From Conus ventricosus (Eukaryota; Mollusca; Gastropoda; Neogastropoda; Conidae), in the NCBI GenBank assembly GCA_018398815.1, contig CM031614.1, positions 52,668,219-52,732,218 on the forward strand: 64,000 nucleotides of DNA, in the 5' to 3' direction. Each line of letters begins with the position of its first letter. Position 1 is the first letter of the stretch. Under the pieces are notes generated by a model. It saw only the letters and a program-made list of their open reading frames with translations, did not search any database and was not told the DNA's origin. Shown here in pieces: positions 45,652-57,239 of this stretch. Both the position numbers and the translations under genes were made by a program.

Positions 45652-46890
45652 ATGACTTCAATAAAAAATCACCCCCCAAAAAAAAGGAAAGTAACAGTTA
45701 ATTTCTTTAAGGTCGTCACAGGAGTCTGATGGAGACTCTGATTCTGAAAATGAAACAGGTTTGTCAGGATTTTGGTCCACTTGGTTAATCATGGAAAGAA
45801 AGGAGCAAGACAAACCTCTTTCTGCACTTAGCCCATTTGCAATTCAGAAGGGCTTTCAAGGTATTTCAGGAGACCCAAAGTCCTTTAAGCGACTCAGAAA
45901 GGGCACGTTTCTCATCAAATGTAAAACTAAAAAACAATCAGAGCAGCTGCTGAAAGCTACCAAGCGGGTAGACCAGAGATTCCGGGAACTCCCCATAAAC
46001 AGCTGAATTCCTCTAAGGAGTCATTCGATCCCAGATCTTCGAGGTATCTCAAGGCAAGATCAAGGCGGAACTGACATCCCAGGGTGTGACAGAGGTGCAT
46101 AGGTGAAAAGTGAAAAAGGTGCAGAAAGAGTGGCACCAACACCCTCTTTCTGACTTTTCTGCAACCCTGTGCTGCCTCCGGTCATCAAAGTGGGCTACCT
46201 GAACGTCAGAGTTCATTTATATGTTCCATCCCCTTTGAGGTGCTTCAGATGCCAGAAATTTGGGACATGTCAGAGACCGCTGTTCGGGGCAGGAGGTGTG
46301 CGGTGTTTGCTGCAAGGAAACCCATGAGGGGCCGTGAAAAGACCCGGCAAAATTGCTAACTGCGGTGGCGACCATCCCCCTCTTCACGAAACTGCCCTCT
46401 TTGGATTCAGGAATCCACTATACAACGAAAAAACTGAAAAGAAAATCTCCTTTTTTGAGGCCCGCAAACAGGTTGTGGGCAGTCAAGACGCCAACGCATC
46501 TTCATATGCTTCGGCCGTAAAGAAGGTTTCCACTCGTCATTCTGCTGCCAGACTGATGAATTTATCTTTTCAAAGAAACTGCAAGGAAGATCTGTAAGCC
46601 TGGTGGAACCCAGGTCACCACCTCCCAAACTCATATTGAATGTCCCTGGTGGAGGAAAAAATCTGCCACCCCTCAGACTGCCCACAGTCTACAACATCTG
46701 CTGCGGGCAGATTAAAAGCCAGCACCCGCCCCGAACTCCTCGTCCAGTGCCCGTGGGGGCAAGGGGAGTTCAATCCATGTGGAGATGGGGAGATGAGGAA
46801 GAAACCTCCACCGTCTCCCAAATCCGATCTTCTTCACCTGTTGGCAAGTCTGCCGCAGGTCAGAAGACCAACAGAATCCAGTCAAACTAA
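45652..46890 (+). pseudogene. LINE ORF1 remnant (gag-like, CCHC zinc knuckles)
   Basis: It likely starts at the ATG at 45652 (MTSIKNHPPKKRK). The open part 45761-46006 carries LSPFAIQKGFQGISGDPKSF and GTFLIKCKTKKQSEQLLKAT, typical of the RRM-like region of LINE gag proteins. Cysteine/histidine knuckles follow near 46234-46330 (CFRCQKFG..., CGVCCKETHE) with a third NCGGDH near 46355. At least four frame changes occur. The protein would bind element RNA. Confidence 0.75.
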
Positions 46891-46965
46891 GTAATAAGTC
46901 ATTTCCATTGGAAGCAGATGTTGATGAGGAGATGACCTGATCTCTCTCCTTTCACCCTCTGCACC

Positions 46966-49900
46966 ATGGATAGACAATTTTCCATGGAAAAATCCGTGGA
47001 CTAAAATCCAACTTTGAGGAGCTGCACTTCTGTGTAAATTTTAAAAAAACCTTCTTCGTGGCTCTTCAGGAAACTCAAATTCAAAAGCCAGAAGACCTTT
47101 ACTCTTTCTGGCTTTAATATTCTTTCAAATCCTGCACAACCATCCCGTTGGGACTGTCGGGCGGTGTTGCCCTTCTCATACACAAAACTCTGCTGTATAG
47201 TCCTGTCGTTTCTGTCTACCTCCCTTCAAGCTGTTGCTGCGAGAGTCACTCTCCACAAGACTGTAACAATCTGTTCTATTTATCTCCCTCCTTCAGTCCC
47301 GGTTTGTTTCAGGACCTTGTCAGCCCTGATAAAGAACTTCCTCGACCTTTTTTGCTTTTGGGGTGACTTTAAAGGGTCACAATCCTCTTTGGGTAGTGTC
47401 AGTACGTCATCCAGGGTCTGCTAATTGAGGATGCCCTTTCGGATTTGGATTTGTGTTGTCTGAATGACGGATCTGCAACTTACCTCCTTTCCCTTCCACA
47501 GGTTCACTTCGTGTTTAGTTTTTGCGGTTTGTGCCCCCTCGCTGGTCCTGGACTTGAGTGGTCTTTTCCATGACGATCTGCACGAAGTGACCATTTCCCT
47601 GCCCTTTCCCTACAACCTGTCATAACTGAACACGTCTCTGTCTCTCAACTCTAAATTATAAGAAAGCAAACTGGGATCTATTTGCAGCCACTATTTCTAA
47701 GGCATTTCAGACACTGATTTTCTTCAGAGTCCGGACCAGCAGAATCACTGACTAACACTGTGATCAAAGTGTGCTAAAGCTTGTATTCCAGTGTCTTCCG
47801 ATTAACTTCAAATGCCAAAAACACCCTGGTTTGATTCAGACTGCCAACAAATTTCCAAAGTTCGAAAACGGCTCACGTCAGGTTTTACCAACGACCTTCG
47901 GGTCCCAACGCTCGAGCCCATCAAAACTCCGTGCCAAATCGAGACACACTTTCAAAATCAGTAAACGTCGGTCCTGGAGAAATTTCGCTCAGGCTGACAT
48001 CAAAAACTTCCAAAAAAAGTGTGGAACATCATTTAAAAAAATCAAAGGGAAGAACACCGTCCCCACTGTGAACCATCTCAAGTTTTTTGGACTCTTTAAT
48101 AACAGACAAAAAAACAGTTGCTAATCTGCTTTCTTCTAAACCCTTGAAAAGAATTCCTCCTCTTCTAACAAGTCAGCCACTTTTGTCAAAAACAAAGCCC
48201 TTAAAGAAAAAATCACCCTGCAACTTTTCGTCAGACAACATGGAAACTACAATCTTCCTTTCACGTTAAACAACTGAAATCTGCCTTACTTTCTTGCAGC
48301 GATTCCTCTCCAGGTATAGATGAAATCCATTATCAACTGTTGAAACATCTTCCGCAAATAGGTCTGAACATCCTGCTACGTTTATACACATGTGTGGACT
48401 TCTGGTTTCTTTCCACCCTCTTGGCGGAAAGCCCTCATTATTCCCATCCCAAACCTGGAAAAGATCTTTCTAATCCATCAAACTACCGTCCCATACTTTG
48501 ACCAGCTGTGTCTGCAAATTGATGGAGAAAAATGGTCAATGCTAGGCTCATGTGGAAACTCGAAACCGATGGCCTTTTGGCGAAAGAACAGTGTGGGTTT
48601 TCCGCAAAAATCGGGCTAAACCGTTGACCATTTGATTCGTCTGGAATCTACACTTCGGAACGCCTTTTTGAACAGACAGCATGCAGTGGCAATTTTCTTT
48701 GACTTGGAGAAGCCTACGATAAATACCTGAGTCGGGATACTTCATGATCTCCATGATCTGGGGTTTTCAAGGTCATCATTCCGCTTTTCATTGAAAATTT
48801 TTTTGGGAGAACGACAGTTTCAGGTCCAGGTTGGCACCACTCCTCTGATGTCCACAGCAGGGTTGGTGTTCCACAGGGGAGCATACTGTCTCCTGCCCTC
48901 TTTATATTAAAATCAACAAAAATTGTCAATCGGTTCGCAGGTTCAACGCTCATTGTTTGTGGATGATTGCTGTCTACGCAACTGGGAAACCTGTACCCAG
49001 TGTCCAGCGCAGCTCCAGCTTTGCGTAGATAAAATCCATCGTGGGCAGATGAAAACGGGTTTTACCTTTCTCCAACAAAGACGCAGTGTATTCACTTCCA
49101 AAAATTTCCTCAGTTTTTTTTCCAGATCCGAACTTCAAGTAGGAAATCTCCCATTCCAGCTGTTTAAAAAGGCCAAATTTCTGGAGTCATTTTTGACCAA
49201 AACTTAACTTTTCCAGCCACATCAAACACCTCAAAACTGCTTGCCAGAAAGCACTGAATATTCTGCGGGTCGTAGCGCCACACCCACTGGGGCGCTGAAA
49301 GAAAAATTTGCTGCACCTCTACAGAGCCTTGTTCCGTTCCAAACTGGACTACGGTTTGCTGTGTACGGTCCCCCAAGATCGTCTTACCTCAAACTCTTGG
49401 GCCCTATCCACCATCAAGGGGTTCGTCTCTGTCTTGGAGCGTTCCGCACCACCCCGGGTTCAGCCTGTACGCAGAGGCGGGTGAACCTTCATTGTCCAAC
49501 CGAAGCTGAAACTGTCTTTGAATTATTATTTCCGACGTTCTCAGAACCGCAGAATCCTGCCTATGACTGTGTCTTTGACCCTCCGTTCCAAGTAATTTTT
49601 AAAACAACCCAAATGTATTCCGCCGTTTGGTCTTCGTATGCGGCCTCATGTGCGGAATGCAGGTCTAGACCTAGGAGTTTTTGTCGGATTTTTTCCAAGT
49701 TTCCGATCAACCCCCCGTTTGGGCCTTTTTCACACCAGAATTCGTTCGATCTTGCAGCTTTTCGTAAGAGTCTACCACCCCTCTGGCGTACAAGGATTGT
49801 ATTGCCCGATCTGTTCGAAATTCCCATCCTGTCAAAAAGTTTTCACTGACGGGTTCCAAGTCCCGAAGAAACTTTTAGCAAGTTGAAGGCGGCTTAAAAC

Positions 49901-50405
49901 ATTACTCTTGCTTTGGGGTCCTGGTCATGTTGGCATCGGCGGGAAAAAAAATGGTTGTCGTTTAGCCAAGAACGCCCAAGGAGAAACTGTCCCAACACTT
50001 AATCCCCTGCTCATTGTGAAACCCAAAATTAACGATTTTTTTGAGAGACCTCTGGCAGAGATTGGAACACACGCGAATAAAAAAATCTTTCAGAACCGTC
50101 CCAAAACCTTAAAGACTTCCTCCCTTTATGTCGAAGGCCCTAAAGAGAAACGGTTCTGTGCCGGCTGCACACCGTCCAATTCGTTATTTACCCATTCTTA
50201 CCTTTTAAAGAGTGAAGAAGCTCCGTTGGTCATTTTTCCATGTCTGCGCCACTCACAATGAAACATGTTCTTTAGAGTGTTGGACTTGCACGATGTGAGA
50301 CACAAACATTTTACAACGGGGTCCATGAAGATCCTGTTCAGGGATGTCCCGCCTGACGTGATCCTTGAGTTTTTGAGAGAGATTAACATTTTTCATCTGA
50401 TTTAA
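46966..50405 (+). pseudogene. LINE ORF2 remnant (endonuclease, reverse transcriptase, RNase H)
   Basis: APE-type endonuclease signatures lie at about 46990-47230 (LQETQIQKPEDL, GGVALLIHKTLL). Reverse transcriptase blocks lie at about 48290-49000, including VPQGSILSPALF-like sequence near 48868-48905 and the catalytic LFVDDC near 48951-48970. RNase H traces occur near 49848-49990 (VFTDG; GHVGIGG). A C-terminal Cys-containing segment (FCAGC, SLFTHSYLLKSEEAPL) precedes the stop at 50403-50405. About 1150 codons, with numerous frame shifts and some stops. Same strand as the host gene. Confidence 0.82.
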
Positions 50406-50597
50406 GATTTTACGGGAGAAAGATTTTAACAAAGTTTCTGGTGCGTTTGTAGACGATGTCAATTTAACGAGATTGTGAAAGTTTTGGTTTTTTTTTTTTT
50501 TTTTTTCTTTTTTATTACGGGAGTTGATTTTAACGTGGTACAGCCCTGATGTGGCCCTCTGCGGTCGGGGGGCTATAAGCAACATTATCTATCTTAT

Positions 50598-52722
50598 CTC
50601 CCCTGACTAAGGGGCTCAGCATAGGATCATTGGTGACACCATGCACAGCAAAGGAGATGTCAGCAGTGGGCGTGACTTCAGACCACTGACAGCAAGAGGT
50701 CGTGTATGCTGCATCGGGGGCCATTCGAACTGTTCACCACATAGCTGGGTTTGCAAAGCCGAAGGGAACAGTGTGGTAGAAACAGTTCAGAGATGTTTTA
50801 AGTAGATGCCCCGTTACGAATAATACAACTGACCGGGATGTTAGCTGCAGCAGAAAGAAGCTGAACAGGAAAGCACATAAGAGGGGATATTTCTTCCATG
50901 AATTTGCCTGAGAAACAAAGCCAATCAAGAGGCTCATGTCTGCTGGGAGGTGCACAGTACCAGAGCGTTTATGTTTCTACCAGAATCAGGCAACAATGCA
51001 GAGGTAGAAGCCAGCCAACTGATCTAGCTGAACTTCAGAACTGATGCCAGTGCTTCAGACAAGCACATATGTAACTGTTGAGAGAAAAAATGGATTTGTG
51101 ATCGAATGCATGTTGATGTTGACAAGTGTTGAAGGTTGTTATGATTGACTTTTTTGTTTCTGCTCACAAAGGTCTGGCTTGTACCTTATGACTGCTTTAG
51201 TGCCTGGCACACCAGTGCATTACTGTTGATCCGTGTTAGCACATGCTGATGAATGTGTGTTTGTGATGTCAGTGTTTCTTGGTGTGTACATTAGGTTTAT
51301 CGGCAGGCTTTTCTTGTATTTGGTATCAAGCTGGTAGTGCACGCAAATCTTCCGGCAAAGGTTTTGGACCACACATGTACCTATCAGTATATTTGCTTTT
51401 CTTCCTGAATGTTTCTTCTGCATATCAGAGAGTTTACCTTCATGATTCTACAGATATTTAAGGAGATCATCATCCCACCAGTCTGTTGTGTGTTTTTTGT
51501 TTTGTTTTAGTTGTAGTTTTTTCTTAATGATGGGACTTTTCTGTTGTATGTGGTGAAAGCTCTCAAAGAGTTCTGTGAATCGACTAGGCAATACTAGGTC
51601 TGAAACTGAAATTGACTCTCAGTGCCAGCACTTACCAAAGCACTGACAAGGTGTCATGGAGGCCACAGTCCACAGTTGTGCAGGCATTTTAAAGATAGAA
51701 GAAAAAAAAAAATCAGTGCCTGTTAAAAGAAGAGTCGGTTGTTGGATATATGGGTATCATGTCAATCTCGTTGTCCTGCTTTTGTGGATTTGTTGTACCT
51801 TCTTTTCTGTTTAGCGCATATGTTATGACAACACTTGTTGTGTATTGAATGTAGCGTTTTGTGCTTCAGGTGTTGTACGTTGCAGCATGAAATCTGTGTA
51901 TGTGTCCATGCGCCAAGCTTTGAAATATTCCATAACGCTGTCGACAGACGTATCTGTCATTTATTGACATCACCAGTCTGTAAAATCAGTGTCAGGGTGT
52001 GTTTATCAGGGTGTTTGTATTTAGTAAACAATGGGACAAGTGGTGTGGAATTGTGGATACTTTCACCATGGAGGAGATGCACCACTGAGTGAGTTTTCTC
52101 CCTGTAAAGTGTTTGGGTGTGTTCAGCACACACTGGTCAGATGTGTGCACCGAGAGACACGAATGAGAATGGTGACTGTAGGGTTACTTTGAGAAATGGC
52201 TATGAATAACCAGATATTTTAAAGAATTATCATTCTAGGAAAGGTGAATTCACCGACAATGTTTGGCTATTGTAATGAAAAATATATTTCGGGGAAAAAA
52301 TAAGAAAAGAAAAAAAAACAAAACTTTCTCATGGACAACTGTTTTGTTGCCTTATGCTCATTTACGAGGGTGTGCACCATTGGGAAAATGCCGATACTGC
52401 AAACATTTGTCACTCAGTGATGTCTCACGTTATATTCACAGGTAACTGTGCTGTTTGTTCTATGCTAACATATCTGTATGTCAACTCTGATGGGCCATAA
52501 GCAATGAATTTCATTGAAATTGAATGTCAACACTAAAGGTGATAGCAGATGATGTCATCATTAGCTGTGAACATGGTGAAGGTCAGCTCACACTGACCTG
52601 AATGTATAGTATTCCTTACTAAAGGCAGTGCTGGAGGTGGCTGTTAAATGTAGACGTAGATATACACAAAATGTAGAGCATTCCATACTTCAGGTGATTC
52701 CAGAAGTGGCAATGAGCTTTAA
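50598..52722. other. Intronic sequence without recognised features
   Basis: About 2.1 kb between the LINE and the piggyBac-like remnant. I see only homopolymer runs (around 51700 and 52300) and chance ORFs of 60-85 codons. Confidence 0.55.
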
Positions 52723-53645
52723 CCCGTAGAGTTCGTTTAAGCCGTCAGCTGACGCCGCAGTAAAAATGCTTACCCAGTGCCTCATCACTGACTGGATGAC
52801 CAGCCAGCACTTCGTCTCGCTTGCAAAGATGGCGGCGCAACCTTCGACAAGCGCAGCGACCAAATCAACGTATTTACACAGCTGAGCAGGCTCTGCTGAT
52901 GATTTTTGACAAAGACAATGATCTTTTATTCAACGACTCACTAGAGCATGAAGGTGAGATGATGATAGTGATGGAATTGCCGACCATATTCGTCAGTTAT
53001 TGAGTCGGGCTGTGCGACCTCAGTGTGTGTTCAGCTGACTGGTTACCAGCGTCAAACGAGCTAGCCTAGTGTGTACTCTGCACTGCGTGACAGTGGCCAG
53101 TGATGTGATAGTCAGTGCGAGATGGGAGCGCGGCCTGCTCGCTGCGTGACACGGGGCAGAGGGAAAGGTAGGGTAAGAGGAGGGGTGAAAGAGAGGGTTG
53201 AAGTCCAGCAAAGGGGCGTGGTGGGGAGAGGGGGGCGTGGTCATGGACTGACCTGTCTGCTTAGGTGTGAGCATCTTGATAGACTTCTAAAACTGTTTTA
53301 CTTTCATTTACAGGTGTAGTGTGACAATACAAACTTTATTTCTTTTTTTGCTTTGTGTTCATTTTTGGATGTGAAGCTGTATGGTAAATACATGTGTTTT
53401 TGATCGTGCAAAAAAATCTATCCAAATCTAAATGCCTAAATATTTTTTTTATTATCAAAATTAAAACAAAAGAAGCCCATAATTCAAAATCTTTATTCAA
53501 TTTCCTTCAAAAATTTTATATATTTCATTTTTATATCTTTTGTAGTTTCTGAGCTAGAATTTTTTGTTAATTATTACCCCCAAATCATTAGATTTCCCTG
53601 GCACTGGAAAGCCTTTGTTCGTAATATTTTCAGGCAGTGAACGGG
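52723..53645 (+). mobile_element. piggyBac-like remnant or MITE, ~0.9 kb
   Basis: Ends are CCCGTAGAG at 52723 and GAACGGG at 53645, bounded by TTAA at 52719-52722 and (one T later) 53647-53650, the target site used by piggyBac elements. An ORF at 52821-53003 contains RIYTAEQALLMIFDKDND followed by acidic residues and resembles the N-terminus of piggyBac transposases, starting beside a GCAAAGATGGCGGCG context. The catalytic domain is absent. It is best read as an internally deleted copy. Identification rests on the TTAA/CCC..GGG ends plus one short protein match. Confidence 0.5.
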
Positions 53646-54298
53646 TTTAAACATACACTGTAGGTACTATATGATGAATTAAAGGTGACATCATGATGCC
53701 GTGGGGTATCTTTGGGCTTTGGCTACCCCTTTCCCCAAAATTTTCACTGTACTGTGAACTTGAATAAGAACATTGGAACCATAGGGTAGCGTTTCAATCC
53801 AGGTAATTGATGTATCTGTAGGAGCATTGCTCACATTTCCTGATGAACACTGCGGAGTCTGCATATTTCAGGCTCATTGATGTTTGGGTGTATATTAAAG
53901 AGAAACATGAGTACAAGCCCTGCCTTGCCCCAGAGCAAAATGGAGCTCCATGGTGTTACCATCCTTGTCCTCATTGATTATAGTTAGAAAAGGGAAGAAG
54001 GGAATCCCGGGAATTCCCTGCCCTTCATGTCCTTCTCTTAGAGTGACCTTTTCTTTCAATTTCTACTTCTCCTCCATGCTTTGTCATCCATGCTGTGTTA
54101 AAAAAACTCTTCTGCATCGGAGAATGTATCGAGTATCATTATGTAAATAAAAGGGACATTCTGTCTACACCGGGAGTCATTGTCATTAATTGAAGGTCAG
54201 TAGTTTATACATCAGTTGATATGAGAGGTCAGCAGCACAGTATTGTGTAGTTAGGTGATATTCGCAATTGCAGTTTTATGGACTTCTGGTGCTATCAA

Positions 54299-55848
54299 GG
54301 TCACCACTGCAGTATTGTTTAGGTCAGATGATATCAGAGGTCACCACTGCAGTATTGTTGTAGGCAGGTGATATCAGAGGTCACCACTGCAGTATTGTGT
54401 AGGTCATGTGATATCAGAGGTCACCACTGCAGTATTGTGTAGGTCAGATGATATCAGAGGTCACCACTGCAGTATTGTGTAGGTCAGGTGATATCAGAGG
54501 TCACCACTGCAGTATTGTGTAGGTCAGATGATATCAGAGGTCACCACTGCAGTATTGTGTAGGTCAGGTGATATCAGAGGTCACCCACTGCAGTATTGTG
54601 TAGGTCAGATGATACAGAGGTCACCACAAGCAGTATTGTGTAGGTCAGGTGATATCAGAGGTCACCACTGCAGTATTGTGTAGGTCAGGTGATATGAGAG
54701 GTCACCACTGCAGTATTGTGTAGGTCAGGTGATTAGAGGTGACCACTGCTGTATTGTGTAGGTCGTTGTATATAGAGGTCACCATTGCAGTATTGTGTAG
54801 GTCAGGTGATAGGGTCACCTCTGCAGTATGTGTGGGTCAGGTGATTAGAGTCACCACTGCAGTATTGTGTAGGTCATGTGATATAGAGGTCACCGCCGAA
54901 GTATTGTGTAGGTCAGGTGATATTAGAGGTCACCATTGCAGTATTGTGTAGGTCAGGTGATTAGAGGTCACCACTGCAGTATTGTGTAGGTCATGTGATA
55001 TTAGAGGTCACCACTGCAGTATTGTGTAGGTCAGATGATGTCAGAGGTCACCGCTGCAGTATTGTGTTAGATCAGGTGTATCAGAGGTCACCGCTGCAGT
55101 CATTGTGTAGGTCAGGTGATCAGAGGTCACCACAGCAGTATTGTGTAGGTCAGATGATATCAGAGGTCACCACAGCAGTATTGTGTAGGTCAGGTGATTA
55201 GAGGTCACCACATGCAGTATTGTGTAGGTCATGTGATATTAGAGGTCACCATTGCAGTATTGTGTAGGTCAGATGATAGAGGTCACCACTGCAGTATTGT
55301 GTAGGTCAGGTGATATTAGAGGTCACCACTGCAGTATTGTGAAGGTCACGTGATACCAGAGGTCACCACTGCAGTATTGTGAAGGTCAGGTGAACCAGAG
55401 GTCACCACTGCAGTATTGTGTAGGTCAGGTGATATTAGAGTCACCACTGCAGTATTGTGTAGGTCAGGTGATATCAGAGGTCACCACTGCAGTATTGTGT
55501 AGGTCAGGTGATATCAGAGGTCACCACTGCAGTATTGTGTAGGTCAGGTGATATCAGAGGTCACCACTGCAGTATTGTGTAGGTCAGGTGATAGAGGTCA
55601 CCACTGCAGTATTGTGTAGGTCATGTGATATTAGAGGTCACCACTGCAGTATTGTGTAGGTCAGATGATATCAGAGGTCACCACTGCAGTATTGTGTAGG
55701 TCAGGTGATATCAGAGGTCACCACTGCAGTATTGTGTAGGTCATGTGATATCAGAGGTCACCACTGCAGTATTGTGTAGGTCAGGTGATATTAGAGGTCA
55801 CCACTGCAGTATTGTGTAGGTCAGGTGATATCAGAAGTGGCCAGGTGA
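54299..55848. repeat. 40-bp minisatellite, ~39 copies
   Basis: The consensus is GGTCACCACTGCAGTATTGT + GTAGGTCAGGTGATATCAGA. Each unit has one CTGCAG and two AGGTCA hexamers. Copies differ by small substitutions (AGATGAT, CATGTGAT) and indels. ORFs across it are repeat translations. Confidence 0.96.
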
Positions 55849-56554
55849 CCTTTTTTTGAATAAGCGGTAGTCACTAACTGCTGTAGGTGCAGGGTCCTGC
55901 TTTACCAAATCAGAGATTTGAGGAAATGTAGAAATAAAGAAGTGTAGGAACAAAAATTCAGGAAAGATAATTCAAGGAAGGAAAGTGGCAATGGAACCAG
56001 CAGAGTGCTGGTTGGGTTTTCAGTATGAAAGGAGACCAAGGTCTCCATGTAAAAACTCCTTCCTGAGGGCAGGCAGGCAGGGAGTGGCCATTTTTGTCAG
56101 TCCGGTTACATGCCAACGCTGTGAATGTCGTGCGACAGCAGTGCGCTGCAGAAGGGAAAGACAGTGGTGAAAGCTGTGCAGACAACTGATCCTGATGATG
56201 GCAGGGGCTGGGGGTAGGATGGGCCGTCGGAATGAATGGCTGGGTGCAATACCACAGAGATGGCACAGAAGATGGGACAGCAACCCCCCAAAACAACAAC
56301 AACAACAACAAAGCGGTCCTGATGGCATGAAAAATGATGATGCTCCACTAGACGTTCAGATTTGTGCCAGATTGTACCATTTTTGAGTGCAAGTTTCAAC
56401 ATTTTCCAAGGAGATGTACGGCTTCCTATCACCCCCTGCCCTCCACTGTAGAATTTCAGAGATTTTTTTTTTTCTCTTTTCCTCAGTGTGAGGCGTATTG
56501 GTGACATGAGAAGCGAGATACATTGAGGTCCACGTTCAGTATTTTGTGGTGCAG

Positions 56555-56634
56555 GTGGAGAGCAACATGTCCGTTCCCAAGTTCTGCTTCCCTGACGCCG
56601 AGGAGTTTCGGCCTGGGTCCGTGACCTCTCCCAG
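56555..56634 (+). CDS. DENND2: DENND2-like exon 6
   Basis: Acceptor GTGGTGCAG, 80 bp in phase 0, donor GTCAGT at 56635, ending in phase 2. It encodes VESNMSVPKFCFPDAEEFRP + GSVTSP. The FCFPDAEEF motif is characteristic of DENN proteins between uDENN and cDENN. Confidence 0.9.
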
Positions 56635-56827
56635 GTCAGTCTGATCATCCGTCACTGTTGGCTGATCTGTCTGTCAGTCTGTGAATGGTCCTGTTTGTGT
56701 ATGTTTTCTTGCTTTTTTCAGTTTTCTGTTTATCACCAGGAAGGTGCACGCTTGTTGTTGTTTTTTTTTTGGTCTGTTTAAGTGTGTGTGTGTGTGTGTG
56801 TATGTGTGTGTGTGTGTGTGTGCGTGC

Positions 56828-56878
<51 letters not shown>

Positions 56879-57070
56879 GAGAGAGAGAAATTGCATGTCT
56901 GTGTGTTTGTCAAATCTATGTATTTAAGTAGTTCATTAGAATAAGATTAAGTGTGAGTAGGTGTGTTCAAACTACGGTGATATCCACATGAAACAAACAT
57001 GAAGCATATAGCCGCTGTAGCCCAGGTATTGTCAGGTTCTTGCAGAAACACTGTCTTGTTTTCTTTTCAG
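56635..57070 (+). other. Intron 6 with GT microsatellite
   Basis: Contains a (GT)n array at about 56781-56876 followed by GAGAGAGAG. The short T-rich acceptor TTTTCTTTTCAG ends at 57070. Confidence 0.85.
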
Positions 57071-57140
57071 TGAGTCCTATTCTTTTGTGCTGACCGACGT
57101 TGATGGGAACCGTATGTACGGCTACTGTCGCAGAGTGCAG
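57071..57140 (+). CDS. DENND2: DENND2-like exon 7
   Basis: 70 bp entering in phase 2 and ending in phase 0, with donor GTAAAC. The peptide ESYSFVLTDVDGNRMYGYCR + RVQ is a hallmark DENN segment (F.LTD.DG...YGYCR). Confidence 0.92.
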
Positions 57141-57239
57141 GTAAACCCCTTCAGTATCCCAGCCTTTGATAGGATGGGAGTGGAATCAAGGGAGAGAATT
57201 TGGGGGAGTGCAGGTAGCGTTGGGATTGTGATTTTTATA

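Larger units (their letters stand above)
44921..50597 (+). mobile_element. Full-length non-LTR retrotransposon (LINE with RNase H), frame-broken
   Basis: The 5.7-kb element is flanked by the perfect 11-bp direct repeat CTCCCCTGACT (44910-44920 and 50598-50608). It contains a ~730-bp 5' UTR, an ORF1 with zinc knuckles, an ORF2 with endonuclease, reverse transcriptase and RNase H, and a T-rich 3' region. The tail is CTATAAGCAACATTATC-type with short ATCTT repeats. Presence of RNase H and two ORFs places it near the I/Jockey group of LINEs; the clade is not resolved. Many small frame shifts inactivate it, although some could be consensus errors. Confidence 0.9.
43140..56554 (+). other. Intron 5 of the DENND2-like gene
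   Basis: 13.4 kb containing CA repeats (43215-43415), the LINE at 44921-50597, a piggyBac-like remnant at 52723-53645 and the 40-bp minisatellite at 54299-55848. Stretches 43430-44909, 50610-52718, 53651-54298 and 55860-56554 hold no recognisable feature beyond short homopolymers and chance ORFs. Confidence 0.65.

Noticed and set aside
56195..56386. Poly-Gln-containing ORF
   Set aside because: A CAA microsatellite in an intron, with no exon borders.
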